In this document: one piece after another, positions 1 through 29,600 of the stretch
How positions within the stretch are numbered: the stretch's first letter is position 1
How the letters are laid out: the number at the start of each line of letters is the position of its first letter
Assembly: GCF_033115175.1 (NCBI RefSeq)
Contig: NC_084827.1
Coordinates: forward strand, 19,710,001-19,774,000
Length of the DNA stretch: 64,000 nucleotides
Reading direction: 5' to 3'
From: Lepus europaeus
Lineage: Eukaryota > Chordata > Mammalia > Lagomorpha > Leporidae
Program-made: the position numbers and the translations under genes
The notes under the pieces: model-generated
What the model saw: the letters and a program-made list of their open reading frames with translations, nothing else
Database searches by the model: none
What the model was told of the DNA's origin: nothing

Positions 1-16175
<16,175 letters not shown>

Positions 16176-16434
16176 TTCTTCGTTTTTACTTCCATTCGCT
16201 GCCTGGTCGCTGTGAGATGGCTCAGCCTGGCCCGGCCCGGCCCGGCTGCGGCCCCGGTGGGTGCCTCACAGACGCCCGCGTGTGCAGTCCCCAAGGCCCT
16301 GGTGCCCCAGAGCCCTCAGACTCCTCCTGCGGCTCCGTTCTAATCCACCGTGGGACTCCTCACAGGCCCTTCTGCGTGGCCTCTTCCCACAGTGGCCACC
16401 CAAACAGATTGTTCCCTAACCTACAGAGGTGTTG

Positions 16435-16840
16435 GCCTTTTTGAGAAAGGCTTTATTGACGTGTAATTGGCATTCAGTGAGACGGCAAACCTGGTAAGCT
16501 CTTGAACAGGACACACCCGTGCAGCCACTGTGTGGGCAGGATAGCAGCCCTACGCTGCCTGTGGAAGTCCCCTGAGGCTCCTAGGTGGTCCCTTCCTCCT
16601 GCCTCTTTCTAAAGAACCACTGCTCTGCTCCCTGCCACTGGAGATTAGTTTGCACGATCTTGAGTTTTGTGTAGACTGGGCTTTGAGCTGGTCACCCGAC
16701 TGCCAAGCTCCGTCGGGTCCCTCGTTTGGCAGTGTTGTTTGATACTGACGGCTCTGCCTTGTCTTCAGCACGTCGCTGTGTTTTCCCTCTGGGCTGGAAT
16801 CCTCAAGGGACAGAATCAGTGGAACCAGCCCGCCTTCACG
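16435..16840 (-). mobile_element. possible ancient L1 3' fragment, antisense
   Basis: GAAAGGCTTTATTGACGTG, ACACACCCGTGCAGCCA and GGAGATTAGTTTGCACGAT appear in the order found in the antisense 3' ends of old mammalian L1s, but divergence is high. Confidence 0.4.
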
Positions 16841-17438
16841 TCAGCAGGACTGCTACAAACAGCTACAAACAGCTGTGAAGTGCATAGCCTAGTTCCTGTC
16901 GCAAGCATTCCCTCTTTGGCTATAACTTTGAGGACTGAATCCTATGTCATTAATGATACAGGCCCCCACTGCTTCGGTAAGCCCAAGGACTAATGGGAAG
17001 CAGTCACTGCTTTCTGGTGTAGCAAGGATACCACCTGGATTTCAATTTAAGAAGGCACTGTTGGGATTAGGTGTCCTGATGCAGGTCCTGTGTTCCTGCT
17101 TGGCGTTGTCTTCGTGGAAGCTGGATGGGCATCTTTGCTAAGTCATCCGAAGAAGTGCGTGTTCCGTGATGGAATTAGCTGAGATTTCGGTTGTGATTAT
17201 GTGGGACACAGATCACCAGTTAGTGGGTCTGTTCTCAGCAAAAGCAGCCTGTAGTTTGTAGAATCCGTTTGAAGAGAAAGATTATATATAAAGATCAATA
17301 TCTGAGGTTGTGTCATACATAAGTCCCAAAGGAACTTGTGCTTTTGAATCATAGACCGAATTTGCGTGTCCACCCTTGGTGGCTCTCAGTGAATCTTCTT
17401 AAGATGAAAGCCAAAATCCAGAGAGTTAAAAGCCAAGG

Positions 17439-17765
17439 TTAGGGACCAGCATTGTGGCACAGTGGGTAAAGCCGCCCCGCCTCCTGCAATACCAGCATCC
17501 CATATGGGTGCTGGTTCAAGTCCTAGCTGCTCCACTTCTGATTAAGCTCCCTCTAATGCACCTGGGAAAGCAGCAGAAGATGGCCCAAGTGCTTGGGCTC
17601 CTGCACCCATGTAGGAGACCTGGATGAAGTTCCTGGTTCATGGCTTCAGCCTGGCCCAGCCCTGGCCATTGCAGCCATTTGGGGAGTGAACTGGCGGATG
17701 GAAGACCTCTGTCTCTCCCTTTCTCTGTAATTTTGCCTGTCAAATAAAATGAAGATCTTAAAATC
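17439..17765 (+). mobile_element. C-repeat SINE
   Basis: AGGGACCAGCATTGTGGCAC to TGTCAAATAAAATGAAGATC. Confidence 0.9.
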
Positions 17766-18880
17766 CAAGACTGCAACAAGATGTGCCTGACTTTTTGGGC
17801 TATATTACCAGCAAATGAGAAAGTTGCCTTCTAAGAATGTTCTTTAAGGAACAATAGGGACAGCTATCAACATGTTCTTCCACAAGACTGAAAAGGAGTA
17901 AGTTCTTTATGTCAAAAGCTAAGAGAGGGAGTCTTGAGTTAGAAGGAACTGTGTAATCCGATGAATCTGGTGAGAACAGAGGAAGAGAGAGACGCTGTCG
18001 TGGGTGCCAGCTTGTTTCATCCCCATGCCGTGAGTAATCTGTGGATTCCAACTTAAACAGCTGCAGGGGTCCCCAGAGCAAAAAGGCCCCTGCCAACTGG
18101 AAGTTGAGCATGGTTAGCAAGGAGTGCATTGCGACAGGCGGAAGTCCCACCCTCGCCTCTGGAATTTGTTGTCTGCCACTTCTTTAGGATGGTCTGTCTA
18201 TACCTGACTACTACAGCTCAAGTCTCCAGGAAGTGGCAGCCAGAAGTCTTGTTTCATTTGTAAGAAATCAAAAAGCAAGTAGAAACCCAAGGAAGACTTT
18301 GAGCTGCAACTGATCGACCAAAGTCACTCCACCTTGGTCACATGGTACACGTGGGCCTATGTCCCTGCTCCACCAGTCGCTAGGTCTCTGTTGCCCACAT
18401 AACTGGCTGGAACATGGAAAAGCAAAAAGCATGCACGAGCCCATTTGTCTACACCTAACGATGGAAACAACTCAAGTTCCACTGAGAAGTTGTGAGAACC
18501 GGAAGAAGCATTCTTTGAAAAGAATCCATCTCTGACAGACGTAGCCTGGGGCTGCCTCCCCAGCTGTCGGCCTGCTTGCTTGTGAGCTGATGTCTCCTCA
18601 TGTCGTGGTGAGCCCAGACGTCTCTCTTCAGTGTCAGGACCGTGTAGATGTGACTGCTGCCCACCTCGTTCCCACTCCCCCCACCCCCTGCCTCTATCTG
18701 TGTTCCCCCGAATCAGAACACAGCACACCACCTCTACGGCACCTGTCCTGCCAGGCAGACATCCCAGTGTGCACTGGGAAGGGCAGAGTCAGACTGTGCC
18801 AAAGCGGAAGTCGAGGGGAGGGGTTGAAGAGGGCCCAGAGGAAGCACTTAGTTGGAAGGTGTGAGGCACAAATGGCTTTT

Positions 18881-19128
18881 TAGGCTGACCCAATTCACTG
18901 CAGCGCCAGCATCCCATGTTGCAGCACCAATTCAAATCCCTCCCAACCCAGCTCCCTGTTAACACACCTGGGAAAGCAGCGGAAGCTATGTACGTGGGAG
19001 ACCTGGATGGAGCTCTAGGCTCCTGCCTCTGGCCAGGCCCAGCCTCATCCATTGAAGCCATTTGGGGAGTGAATGAGTATATGGGGGAATCTCTCTTCTG
19101 TCACCCTGCCTTACAAAAAAAAAAAAAT
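18881..19128 (+). mobile_element. C-repeat SINE, partly deleted
   Basis: GCTGACCCAATTCACTGCAG head and CACCCTGCCTTAC then an A-run. The segment AGATGGCCCAAGTGCTTGGG is missing between GCAGCGGAAG and CTATGTACGTGGG. Confidence 0.78.
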
Positions 19129-19145
19129 CATCAAAAAACTGAATG

Positions 19146-19402
19146 CTGGGACTGGTGTTGTGGCACAGGGCTAAGCCACCACTTGCAAAGCCAGCATCTC
19201 ATATCAGAGTGCCAGTTTGAGTCCCCAGCTGCTCCACTGCTGATCCAGCTCAGCTCCCTGCTAATGCATCTGGGAAGGCAGTGGAGAATGGCCCTGCCAC
19301 TCCCAGCGTGGGCCTTACGGGGTGAGCCGGGAGATGGAAGATATCTGTCTCTGTCATTCCCTCTGTCACTCTGCCTTTTAAGTAAATAATCTTTAAAAAG
19401 GA
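19146..19402 (+). mobile_element. C-repeat SINE, partly deleted
   Basis: GGGACTGGTGTTGTGGCAC to CTGCCTTTTAAGTAAATAATC. It lacks part of the middle, like its neighbour at 18881. Confidence 0.8.
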
Positions 19403-20119
19403 AAAAACCTGACCCCTCACCAAGCTCCTAGGACAGTCCTTATGTCAGCAGACTCCCCAGAATCACGGGGGACAGGACACGGACAACAGAGGCACAGCCG
19501 GGGCAACGCTGCTCCCTCAATTACAGGTCAAGAGAATAAAATCCTCCAACTGCCGTAAATCTTTCAACACCATAGATCTGATGAAAATTCACGTGTGAGA
19601 ACGACTGTGACTTGTTTTCAGGAATGTCTTTGCCTTTTAGAGATTCGTGTCCAGGATTTGCTTCTAACTAACCTCAAGGTGGGAGGGTGGGTGGAAGTCT
19701 AGATGGGGAAGATGGACTGTGCATCACTGAGAATCGCTAAAGCTGCTGCATGGCGCGTTCATCCCATTCTCCCTATTTTCACAAACATTTACAATCTTCC
19801 ATGCCAAGGTCAACACATTGTTCAGGCCAGAAACTGCTCTGAGCGCCCAAGCTGCGTGCATTGTCCTCGCGTGTTTAATATTGCAGGAAATAAATGAGAC
19901 GGACAGACTGTACTGGCCCCTCGTGTAGCTGGAATCCCGGCCCTCGGCTTTCTCACGTCATCTCATGGGCGAACTGATCTGAACAGCTTTTTAAGACCAC
20001 ACGCATTGAAAATGCCACCGCCTGGCCACAGGGCAGGGCAGGGGCCGCCTGGGATCAGAGGCGGGTCTGGCAGAAAAGCCTGGAAACTGGTCCTGGGAGA
20101 AAAAAAAAAAGGCAAGCAA

Positions 20120-20643
20120 CAGCCAGGTCTGCTTTTAATATTTATTCCAAAAATACTAAAACTCCACTTTCTACCCCAGGCTCTTGAACTCCCCCAGAAG
20201 CAGGGGAGCTGCCAGCCCTACGTGTCTCGTGGGGCCGCTGGGTGCTCAGACCCATCTCAGGAAGGAGAAAGACGAGGAAGCGAAGCTCCAGCCAGGGCAC
20301 CCACCTGTCAGGCCGGCACCCAGCTGAGGGGGCCCGGCCCACAGCCCTCCTTGGCTCTTGTGGCAGCCGCGAACGTGGGCCACCTCGGAGCAGTGCCGCC
20401 TCTGCAGTGACCGAGCCACAGGCTGAGCGCCTTCATGGCTGGGTGGACGCGAGTAAGCACAGGAGATGCGGGCCCGGGGAGTCAGAGCCCTCAAAGCAAA
20501 GCTCTGCAGGAGTTCCTGGGGCGGGGGCCTCTCCCCTCTCCCTCGCAGAAGACCCAGAAGGAAGACTGTAGCAGCCGGGTTCCCAGCACATCCATGCACT
20601 CGGCCACCAGGCAGGCCTGGGTCGCACACGGGCTGCAGCCTCC
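20120..20643 (-). other. IRF5: IRF5 3' UTR
   Basis: About 520 nt of GC-rich sequence between the stop and a polyadenylation signal. No SINE is inserted in it. Its downstream limit is inferred from the signal only. Confidence 0.7.
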
Positions 20644-23600
20644 TTACTGCATGCCGACTGGATGCATGGGCCAGGGCGCCTGGCCAGCACCAAGGCCGGC
20701 CACAGCAGGGACCTGGGGCACGGGCTGTAAGCGCTGCTGGGACTGCCAGATGTGATGGAGCTCCTTGAACTGCTCCACCATGCGGTCTTTGAGGTCCGGG
20801 TTGGAGATCTGTAGCCGGATGCTGTCCGCCGACCAAGACAGCTCCCCCGAGAACATCTCCAGCAGCAGGCGCGCTGCAACCGGCACCACCTGGGGCAAAG
20901 AGGAGACAGGACGTGGCAGGGCCGCAGGCAGCTCAGGTGGGGACAGACTGCACCCTACACCTCCGCCCTCCAAGCTCCCGACCCCAGGACTCCGCGCCTG
21001 CGCGCTGGTGGGGAGTGAGAGCACACCTGGACAGTGATGAGCTTCTTCTCTCGGGGCTTGTGGTCAGGCCACTCCTCCCCGAAGCAGAAGAAGATCTCGA
21101 AGGGCGGAGGGGCGTGGGTCTGGCCCTTCTGGAACAGGATGAGCTCTGCGGCAAGACCAAGACCCTTTGTTAGAGGCGGAGCTGTGCCTCCGGGCCGGAG
21201 GAGGCCAGCGCAGACCGGGCCCTCACCATTGAGAAAGTGCTCCAGGCTGAAGAGCTTGGTCTTGACCTCCCGCTGGATGGGGTTGGGGCGCGAGCCGTGG
21301 GCTGAGGCGCAGGGCCCGCTCCAGAACACCTTGCACTGGCACAGGCGGATGGCGTACAGGTCCTGGCCCTGGAGCTGCAGGATGAGCCCGCGGTCCAGGA
21401 CGTCCAGCAGCTGGTTCGTGTAGAAGCGCTGCTTGTCACTGGGGATGTCCTCGGGGCTGGGGAAGCGCACTTGCTCCAGGCTCACGGGGCCGAACAGCTC
21501 CACCTGCTCCTGGGTGGCCTCCAGCTGGCTGTAGAAGAGCCGGCAGCCGTGTGGGTTGCTGATGGTGAGGGCGCGGGGTGGCCGCCCCCGGTACTGGAAC
21601 TTGATCTCCAGGTCCGTCACTGTGGGGGTGGGCTCGTCAGCTCTCCCCCTGCCTCCCCCACCCCAGGCTGCTGTCCTCTTCCCCACCACCTCCCCTCCTC
21701 CCAGACACCCTCCCCCACCCCCCAGCCCGCCCCAGGGCCTTACGGGGCAGCATGTGGGGGTTGATGAGTAGGTCAGGCAAGAACTGTTCGCTTGCAGGGG
21801 GCCCGGGGGGCCCAGGCTGCACGCTCTGCAGGACCTCAGGAAGAAGCTGCAGCTCCTCAAAGCCAGCAGTGGAGCCCGAGGGAGGGACCAGGAGGCCGCC
21901 GTCTGGAGGGAGGGGGCCCGGCAGCACAGGCGGCTGCTCAGCCAGGGGCCACTTGATGTCCTCTTTGGGGAAGGAATAGGGTGGCGGGGCAGAGCCGGAA
22001 GGCACTGGGTCTACAGCAGGAGGAGTGGACAGGACTGTGAACGCCCCCTCTGGGGCCCAGCCGCTCTCCACCCCGGCCTCCCCAGTCCCAGGCCCCTGCG
22101 GCTCCCCCACAGCAGATTCCCGGCTCACCTGTGATGCACAGGCATGGTAACATCCTCTGGAGCTGCCGGGCGGGCGTGGCCAGGAGGAGGCAGGAGGCCA
22201 GACAGAGAGAAGGGAGGCCTGGTTATGACGCTGATCTGATGCTGAGGAATTAACATGGGAACCACAAGGCAGCTCCCCCAGCCTGCTGCTTGGCCCGCGG
22301 CCTCAGCTCTGCCACCCCAGGCAGCTGGGAAACTCGCTCGGTTCCCCTTCTGTCTTGTGCGGGTAGCACGGCCTAGCGCGCCCACCAGCCACGAGGCTCA
22401 CCGCGCCGGAACCCCAAGGAGAGGCACAGCAGGCCCCGGAAGAGCAGAGCTGCTCGGTCCCAAACCAGGGTGGGCTGGGCGGCAGGCAGCCCTAGGGGAG
22501 AGGAGCCCCCAGCCCCACTGCCTGGCTCACACTCACCTCTTCATCTTCCTCCTCCTCTTCCTCTCCTGGACCCACATAGTACTCATCAGCGGGCTGCGAC
22601 TCTGCACAGCAGGAGGGCACGAAGGAGTCAGTGGTGGACAGGCGCCAGGGGCTGCCCGAAGCCCCTGCTGCGGCTCCTGCCCAGCGTCAGGGTGATGGGA
22701 AAGGCAGAGCTACCCAAGATCTCAGGACGCAGGTGACAGCCAGAGAGGCAGGACCCTGCAGGCTGTGACACGCTGGAGGGACTTGAGCCCGCCTGCACCC
22801 AACGGGCCACCGTGGGCGCGCCGCCCCGGCCACGCATACCTGTGGCAGTGGGGCCGTTGGAGCAGACCTCATAGATCTTGTAGGGCTGAGGCGGCATGTC
22901 CCGGGGCCCATCATAGATGAGGCGGAAGTCGCGGCTCTTGTTGAGGGCACAGCGCAGGTTGGCTTTCCACTTGGCCGGATCAGCCTCGTCCACCCCCTCG
23001 GTGTACTTGCCCGTCTCCTTTGCCCAGGCCTAGCACAGGAAGAGAGCACAGCCGCCCACAGAGAACCTCGCCGAACCGCGCCTGCAGCCGGTCCTGGGGG
23101 AGTCGCGGCTGTGATGAGTGGTGGGCCCCAGGCTGCGCCTCGCTGAGCCCCAGGCCTCGTGAGCAGCCAGGGGCACTGGTGCAGGCTCTCAAGGCTCCCA
23201 CGGGCTCAGTGGAAGGCAGGGGCCTTCAGAGGCACCCAGTCACCGCCCCTGGGGCAGCATGCTCGTCCAGGCTTGAAGGAAGACAAAGGGTGATCTGGAA
23301 CTAGACGGGCAGTAGACATGAGCCCTCCCGCTGTGGGCCAGGCCTTGAACATTTGGTCTCTTTCTGCTTCCGTCTCCTCTACACAGGACACCTGACAGTG
23401 CACCTGCACCTTGGACCGCCTCAGTACACCTGAGCTGCTGGTATTATTGTTTTGTCTTGTGTTTTCCTTTTTTTTTTTTTTTTTTTTTTTTTTTGACAGG
23501 CAGAGTGGACAGTGAGAGAGAGAGACAGTGAGAAAGGTCTTCCTTTGCCGTTGGTTCACCCTCCAATGGCCGCTGTGGCCGGCGCACCACGCTGATCTGA

Positions 23601-26600
23601 AGGCAGGAGCCAGGTGCTTCTCCTGGTCTCCCATGGGGTGCAGGGCCCAAGCACTTGGGCCATCCTCCACTGCACTCCCGGGCCACAGCAGAGAGCTGAC
23701 CTGGAAGAGAGGCAACCAGGACAGAATCCGGCGCCCTGACCGGGACTAGAACCCGAGGTGCCGGCGCCGCAGGCAGAAGATTAGCCTATTGAGCCACAGC
23801 GCTGGCCTTCCTTTTTTGTTTTAAAGATTTGTTTTATTTATTTGAAAGGCAGGGTGACACAGAGAGATATATATATATATATATCTTCCATCATTAGCTG
23901 GTTCACTCCCCAAATGGCCACAATGGCTACAGTTGGGCCAGGCTGAAGCCAGGAGCCTGGAACTCCATCTGAGTCTCCCACATGGGTGGCAGGGACCCAA
24001 GGACTTGGACCATCTTCTGCTGCCCTCCTAGACACATGAGCGGGCAGCTAGATGGGAAGTGGAGCAGCCAGGACTGGAACCAGCTCTCTGATGTGGGATG
24101 CTGGCGCTGCAGGCAGTGGCTTAACCTGCTGCGCCACCACGCTGGCCCTGGGTATTGTTATTTGGGACAGCAATTTAGTGATGTCACAATTACAAATGTC
24201 CCTATCCTCTAACCCAGGGGCTGATTTCTAGAAATTTATCTTAACTGGGGTGGGCCCTGGGCCACAGTGAGTTAAGCCACTGCCTGGGAGGCCTGCATCC
24301 CATATCAGAGTGCCTGGAACTCAGTCCCACCTCTGCTCCCAGTCTAGCTTTCAGAAGCAACAGGGATTGGCTCAAGTATTTGGGTTCCTGCCCACCCACA
24401 GGGGAGACTCAGATGGAGTTCCCAGCTCCCGGCTCCTGGCTCCTGGCTCTGATCTGAACTGCTGTGGGCATTGGGGAAGTGAACCAGCAGATAGAAGATC
24501 TCTACTTCTCTCTCTCTCACTCTGCCTTTTAAATAAATATGTAAATCCATAGAATGAAATATAGGGCAGCAAACGTTAAAAAAAAGTGGAGGAAGCTTTT
24601 TACATACTGACATGTGAAGGTCTTCAAGAAATATCAAGTGTATACATCTATTTTTTGAAAAGTGGGGGAAGGAAAAGTATGTATTTGAATGCACAGAATT
24701 TGAGTAAGTTCTTGGGAAATGGAATGAAAGAGAAGCTTAAGTACAGGCACTTGGTCTGGCAGCTAAAACGACGGTTACCAGACTCGAGTCTCCTGTCCAG
24801 GTGCCTGGGTTCCACACCCACCTCTGCTCCTGACCCGGCTCCCGGCTCACGCACACCCTGGGGGGGCAGCAATGATGGCCCAAGAACTTGGGTTCCTGCC
24901 ACTCCCCAAGGGGACCTGGACTGAGCTCCTAGCTCCTGGCCTCAGCGTTGGTCCTGCTCTAGCTATTGCAGGCATTTGGAAAGTGAACAGCAGGCCGGCG
25001 CCGTGGCTCAATAGGTTAATCCTCTGCCTTGCAGCACCAGCACACCGGGTTCTAGTCCCGGTCGGGGCACCGGATTCTGTCCCGGTTGCCCCTCTTCCAG
25101 GCCAGCTCTCTGCTATGGCCCGGGAGTGCAGTGGAGGATGGCCCAAGTCCTTGGGCCCTGCACCCCATGGGAGACCAGGAGAAGCACCTGGCTCCTGGCT
25201 TTGGATTAGCACGGTGCGCCGGCTGCAGCACGCCAGCTACGGTGGCCATTGGAGGGTGAACCAATGGCAAAGGAAGACCTTTCTCTTTGTTTCTCTCTCT
25301 CTCACTGTCCACTCTGCCTGTCAGAAAAATAAAAAATAAAAAAAGAAAGCGAACCAGCAGGTAGGTGGAGAGAGGGGAGGAACTCTTTCTCTTAAAAACT
25401 GAAGAAGCTCCTGGCTCCTGGCTTTGGCTTGGCCCAGCCCTAAATATTGCAGCCATTTGGAGGGTGTATGGACGATATCTCTCTCCCTGTCTCTACTAAC
25501 TCTGCCTTTCAAATAAATAAAGCTTTAAAAAAATAAATAAAAAATAAACAATCCTTTTGACCAGCCACTTTTGTTTCACTTAAAAAAAGTTTTATTAATT
25601 TATATTTATTTGAAACTCAGAACAACAGAGATTCTACCCACTGATTCGTTCTCCTAAATGCCAAAGCCAGGAGCCCAGAACTCGGTCTGGGTCTCCTACA
25701 TGGGCGGCAGGGACCCAGCCACCTGAGCCATGGCGCAGATTAACAGGAAGCCGATTGGAAGCAGAGCAGGACTGAAACCCAGGCACCCAACAGGAGACAA
25801 ACACGTGCCGAGGGCATCTCAACCATGGCAAATGCCCGCCCGAGCAATTTCTAACTTTAGGAACCAACCCAAAAGCAATCGCATGAACTTAACAAAGAAA
25901 GGGCAAGAGTTAACCGTCTGCGGGGCATGTGAGTTTTAACACTGAAACACCGAAGTGAGCAAAAACCTAGACCAGGTGAACTGAATGGCGCTCGGGCTTC
26001 CGGCGGGGCCCTCAGCAGTCGCTGGCAGTGATGTGGCCGAGCGCTGGACAGGCAAGCTGACCCCAGTGTGGGGTGGAAAACTGCAGGTCGCAAAACCAGC
26101 AAATACAGCTTGATTCCAATTCTGCTTTTCAGGTACACACGTGCAGAAAATGGAAACTATAGGCACACCCCCTAGGGTTAAGAGTAGGGGTGAACTGTCG
26201 GCCTTTTTTTTAGCATACATGTAAAACTGGATGTGTACTCACGGGTAATAAAAATGAGGCAAAAACAAGAGGTTAAGGATGGCGCTCGCATGGTGGCTAA
26301 GACGCCACGTGGGACACCCGTGTGACATCAGAGTGCCGGGGACTGAGTCCGAGCTGGGCTCCCGATCCCAGCTTCCTGCTAAAGTGCGTCCTGGGAGGCA
26401 GCAGGTGCTTAGGTCCCTGCCATCCAGGTGGCAGACCTGGGTGGAGTTCCTGTTCCTGGCTTCGGGCTGGCCCAGTCCTGACAGTGTGGATGTTTGGCGA
26501 GTGAACCAGGAACAGGAAGATCTCCATGTGTGTGTCTCTGTCTCTCTAATCAATAAAAATAGTAATTTGTTTTTAAAGATGTATTTATTTGAAAGTCAGA

Positions 26601-29600
26601 GTTACACAGAGAGAGGAGAGGCAGAGAGGGAGGGAGAGAGAGGGGTCTTCGATCAATGGTTCAATACCCAATTGGCCACAACGGCTGGAGCTGCGCTGAT
26701 CTGAAGCCAGGAGTCTCCTCTGGGTCTCCCACGTGGGTGCAGGGGCCCAAGGACTTGGGCCATCTTCTACTGCTTTCCCAGGCCACAGCAGAGAGCTGGA
26801 TCGGAAGTGGAGCAGCCGGGTCTCGAACCAGCACCCATATGGGATGCTGGCGCCTCAGGCCAGGGCATTAACCCACTGTGCCACAGAGCCTGTCCCAATA
26901 ATTGTTTTTTGCTTTTACATTTTTTTTAAATAATGACTAATTTTTAAAGATAAGGTGCAGTAGGAGGAGTGCTCTGGGATGCAGGTCAGCAACAGTGACC
27001 CTGTGGCTACGCCTGTGTGTGCGTGTGGGTCCCTCTTATGCCTTGGCTGTCCAGGCAGCACTGCTGTCCAGGGCTTACCTTGAAGATGGTGTTGTCTCCA
27101 TCCTGGCTGGGACCGTGCCGAGTGGCATGGCGCCAGGGGATGTAGAAGAACCTCCTCTCCCCGTTGACCCACTGAAGCCCCGGGTACTGGCAGCTGTTCA
27201 CCTGGGCCACCAGCCAGGGCTTGAGCCTCACGCGGCGGGGCGGAGGGGGAGCCCCAGGGGCCGGCTGGTTCATGGTCAAGGGGTCTGTGGGGGTAAGCGG
27301 TAGCGTGGCGTCAGTAGGTGTGCAGCCTGAAGCTCCCACACCACTCCCAGCGCCAGCGGGTGCGGAGGGCTGGGCCGGCAGGCCAGGGGCACAGGGACAG
27401 GCTCTCCAGGCCACGGTGGGAGGGGGGGACAGGCCAATTCTCTTTTGTAACCTGTCCCAGGTTCACCCAATCCACGTTTTGTGTTGGGGGGAAGGGAAGG
27501 AGGAGATTTACGGAGCTGTGGATGTGGTGTGTACTGCCCCCCCCCCCCCCCCGCGCCTTTACCCTAACCCCAAGCCACACCCACTGTCCTCAGCTGCTCC
27601 CAGCCCTCCCCCCCCCAAGGCAGGGCTCGGCCTACCTCCCTCTGTGATCAGATGGGAACTTCCCTGTCCAGCCTGCCCCCGCCCTGCTTCTCTCAGGCTC
27701 CTTCCACCAAGGACTCCTCGGATCTCCCAACCAAGAATCTCATCTCCGGCTTCTAGAAAACCCGGCCTTGGGCGAAAGTACGACACAGGACTTGAAGGAG
27801 GGCTTCCATGCTGCTCCCCCAGTTTCCCCTTGGGGATGAGGCTCCCCTCTGTCCATTTTTAGAGAAATCCCATCAACCCACTCAATTCCCTCCAGCTAGG
27901 AAAGCAGCCACCACACTGACATCTTATCTCTCCTCCCTTCCCCTCCCACATCCGGCTGGGGTCTGTGCCCCAGGCCAGGTCCAGCAGCCACCCAAGGGGA
28001 GTGAGCCCCGCCTGGCCAGCCAGCCCCATGCCGCCCCTGCCTCCTTCCCTGTGCCTGCCCACCCCCTCTCCACCCTAGGGTGTCTCTGTCCTCCCCTGGG
28101 CCATGCCCCTGGCCCTTAATTAACCTTGTGACCTCCAGGTCAAGGACAGAAGCCGTTACCTGAGCCAGACCTCAGGGAAATCTGTCACTCAGTAGGAACA
28201 GAGTCGAGCTAGACCCTGTCTGTCAAGCCAGACCTGGCAGCTGCATGGCAGCTCGGTGTCCGAACCATTCCCAGCCCAGTACCTTTATGGGTTGCACCTG
28301 CTAAGCGCCCACTCCATGTTCCAGAGTCACCCTCCAAAGGCCTCTCATCAGAGCAGTGCCCAGCTCGGCTGCCAGGGCCGGGGGCACAGGAAGCCCAGCC
28401 CAGGCCAGGGCAGGCGGGCGAGAGAGCTCAGCCCTGCCCTGGGGCCTCGGAAGACTGGGGACCCAGTTCCCCTTTCGGCACAGCCTCCGCCCAGGCGCAG
28501 GGGAAACGAAAGTGGGCAGACGGGCCAGCGAGCAGCCTGACTCCCTGGGAGCCCAGGAAGGGAGGGGGCCCCGAGCACGCGCACAAGTGGGGCCCCCAGA
28601 CCAAGTTCTGCCTGCCGCTGCCTGGCTGAGTCCAGCTCCCAGCTGGGGACAACGTCATGCACACGTACGTGTGTCTGCAGCGCCCCCCGCACCGGAGCTG
28701 TGTCACCAGCCGTGGGCAGAGGGGGACAGGCCTCCCGGATGGCCTCTCCCTGCTCAGGCGGCCAGACCACCAGGATCATCAGCCTTCCCTCGCCCGCCCC
28801 CCACCCCAGGTTCAGCATCCACCCTCTGGGAACTTCCTCAGAAGCACCCAGCCAGTCAGCATCCTCAAAGGGCTGGAGCTGAAATGTATACAGCCCCAAG
28901 ACCCAGGCCTGGGGAAAGCCGGGAAACAGCTTCCACACCTCCTTAGGAGCACATGTCAAAAAGGGGTGGGGGCAGCTGAGGACCCGAGGAAGCCCCACAG
29001 GTTGTCCGGGAGGGAGAGGCCACAGCTCACCCTGCTGCGGTCCCAGGAGCGGTGCCCCGCCCCACCTGCCAAACTTGTGGGTACCAGGGAGCTGCTAGGA
29101 GAGGAAGCTCCACAGTGGCGGCTGTGGCAGAGGGCAGAGCGGCAGGCCTCCGCCATCGCCCCCTCACCTGTTCCTCCCTCAGCAAACGCAAAGGGATCCC
29201 TGGAACAGGCGCCACCCTACATCCCGCCCCCTCCAGGTGAGCTGACACCCCTGGGCCCGGCCCACCCATGCAGTCCACACAGGCCGAGGCTCTGGAGCAG
29301 CAGGTGCGGCAGGAAGAAGGCTCTCTTCTCTCGGTGTCTTCCCCGGGGCAGGGCTGGGGAAGGCCGGGCTGCAGGGGGGAAACCCCCAAGTAGGGCCTTT
29401 AGGGGAAAAAGGATTTCCCTAGACTCCTGTCTGGAGCCCCTCGGCCCCGCGCCCCATGCCAGGTTGCTCGGGGGAGGGCCCCGTTCTGGGGACCGCCAGC
29501 CTCCTCCATCGCCCAGCCCACTCCTTTCAGGCCCGGGTCACTGATCCCCTCCCCGGCCCGAGACTGCTCCTCTGGCTGGGGCCCCCGCCCCACCCTCGCC

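Larger units (their letters stand above)
16176..20119. other. convergent intergenic gap between TNPO3 and IRF5
   Basis: Contains a possible ancient L1 fragment (16435-16840), three SINEs, and single-copy stretches at 16850-17430, 17770-18880 and 19405-20115. No gene, RNA or regulatory site could be supported there. Confidence 0.6.
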
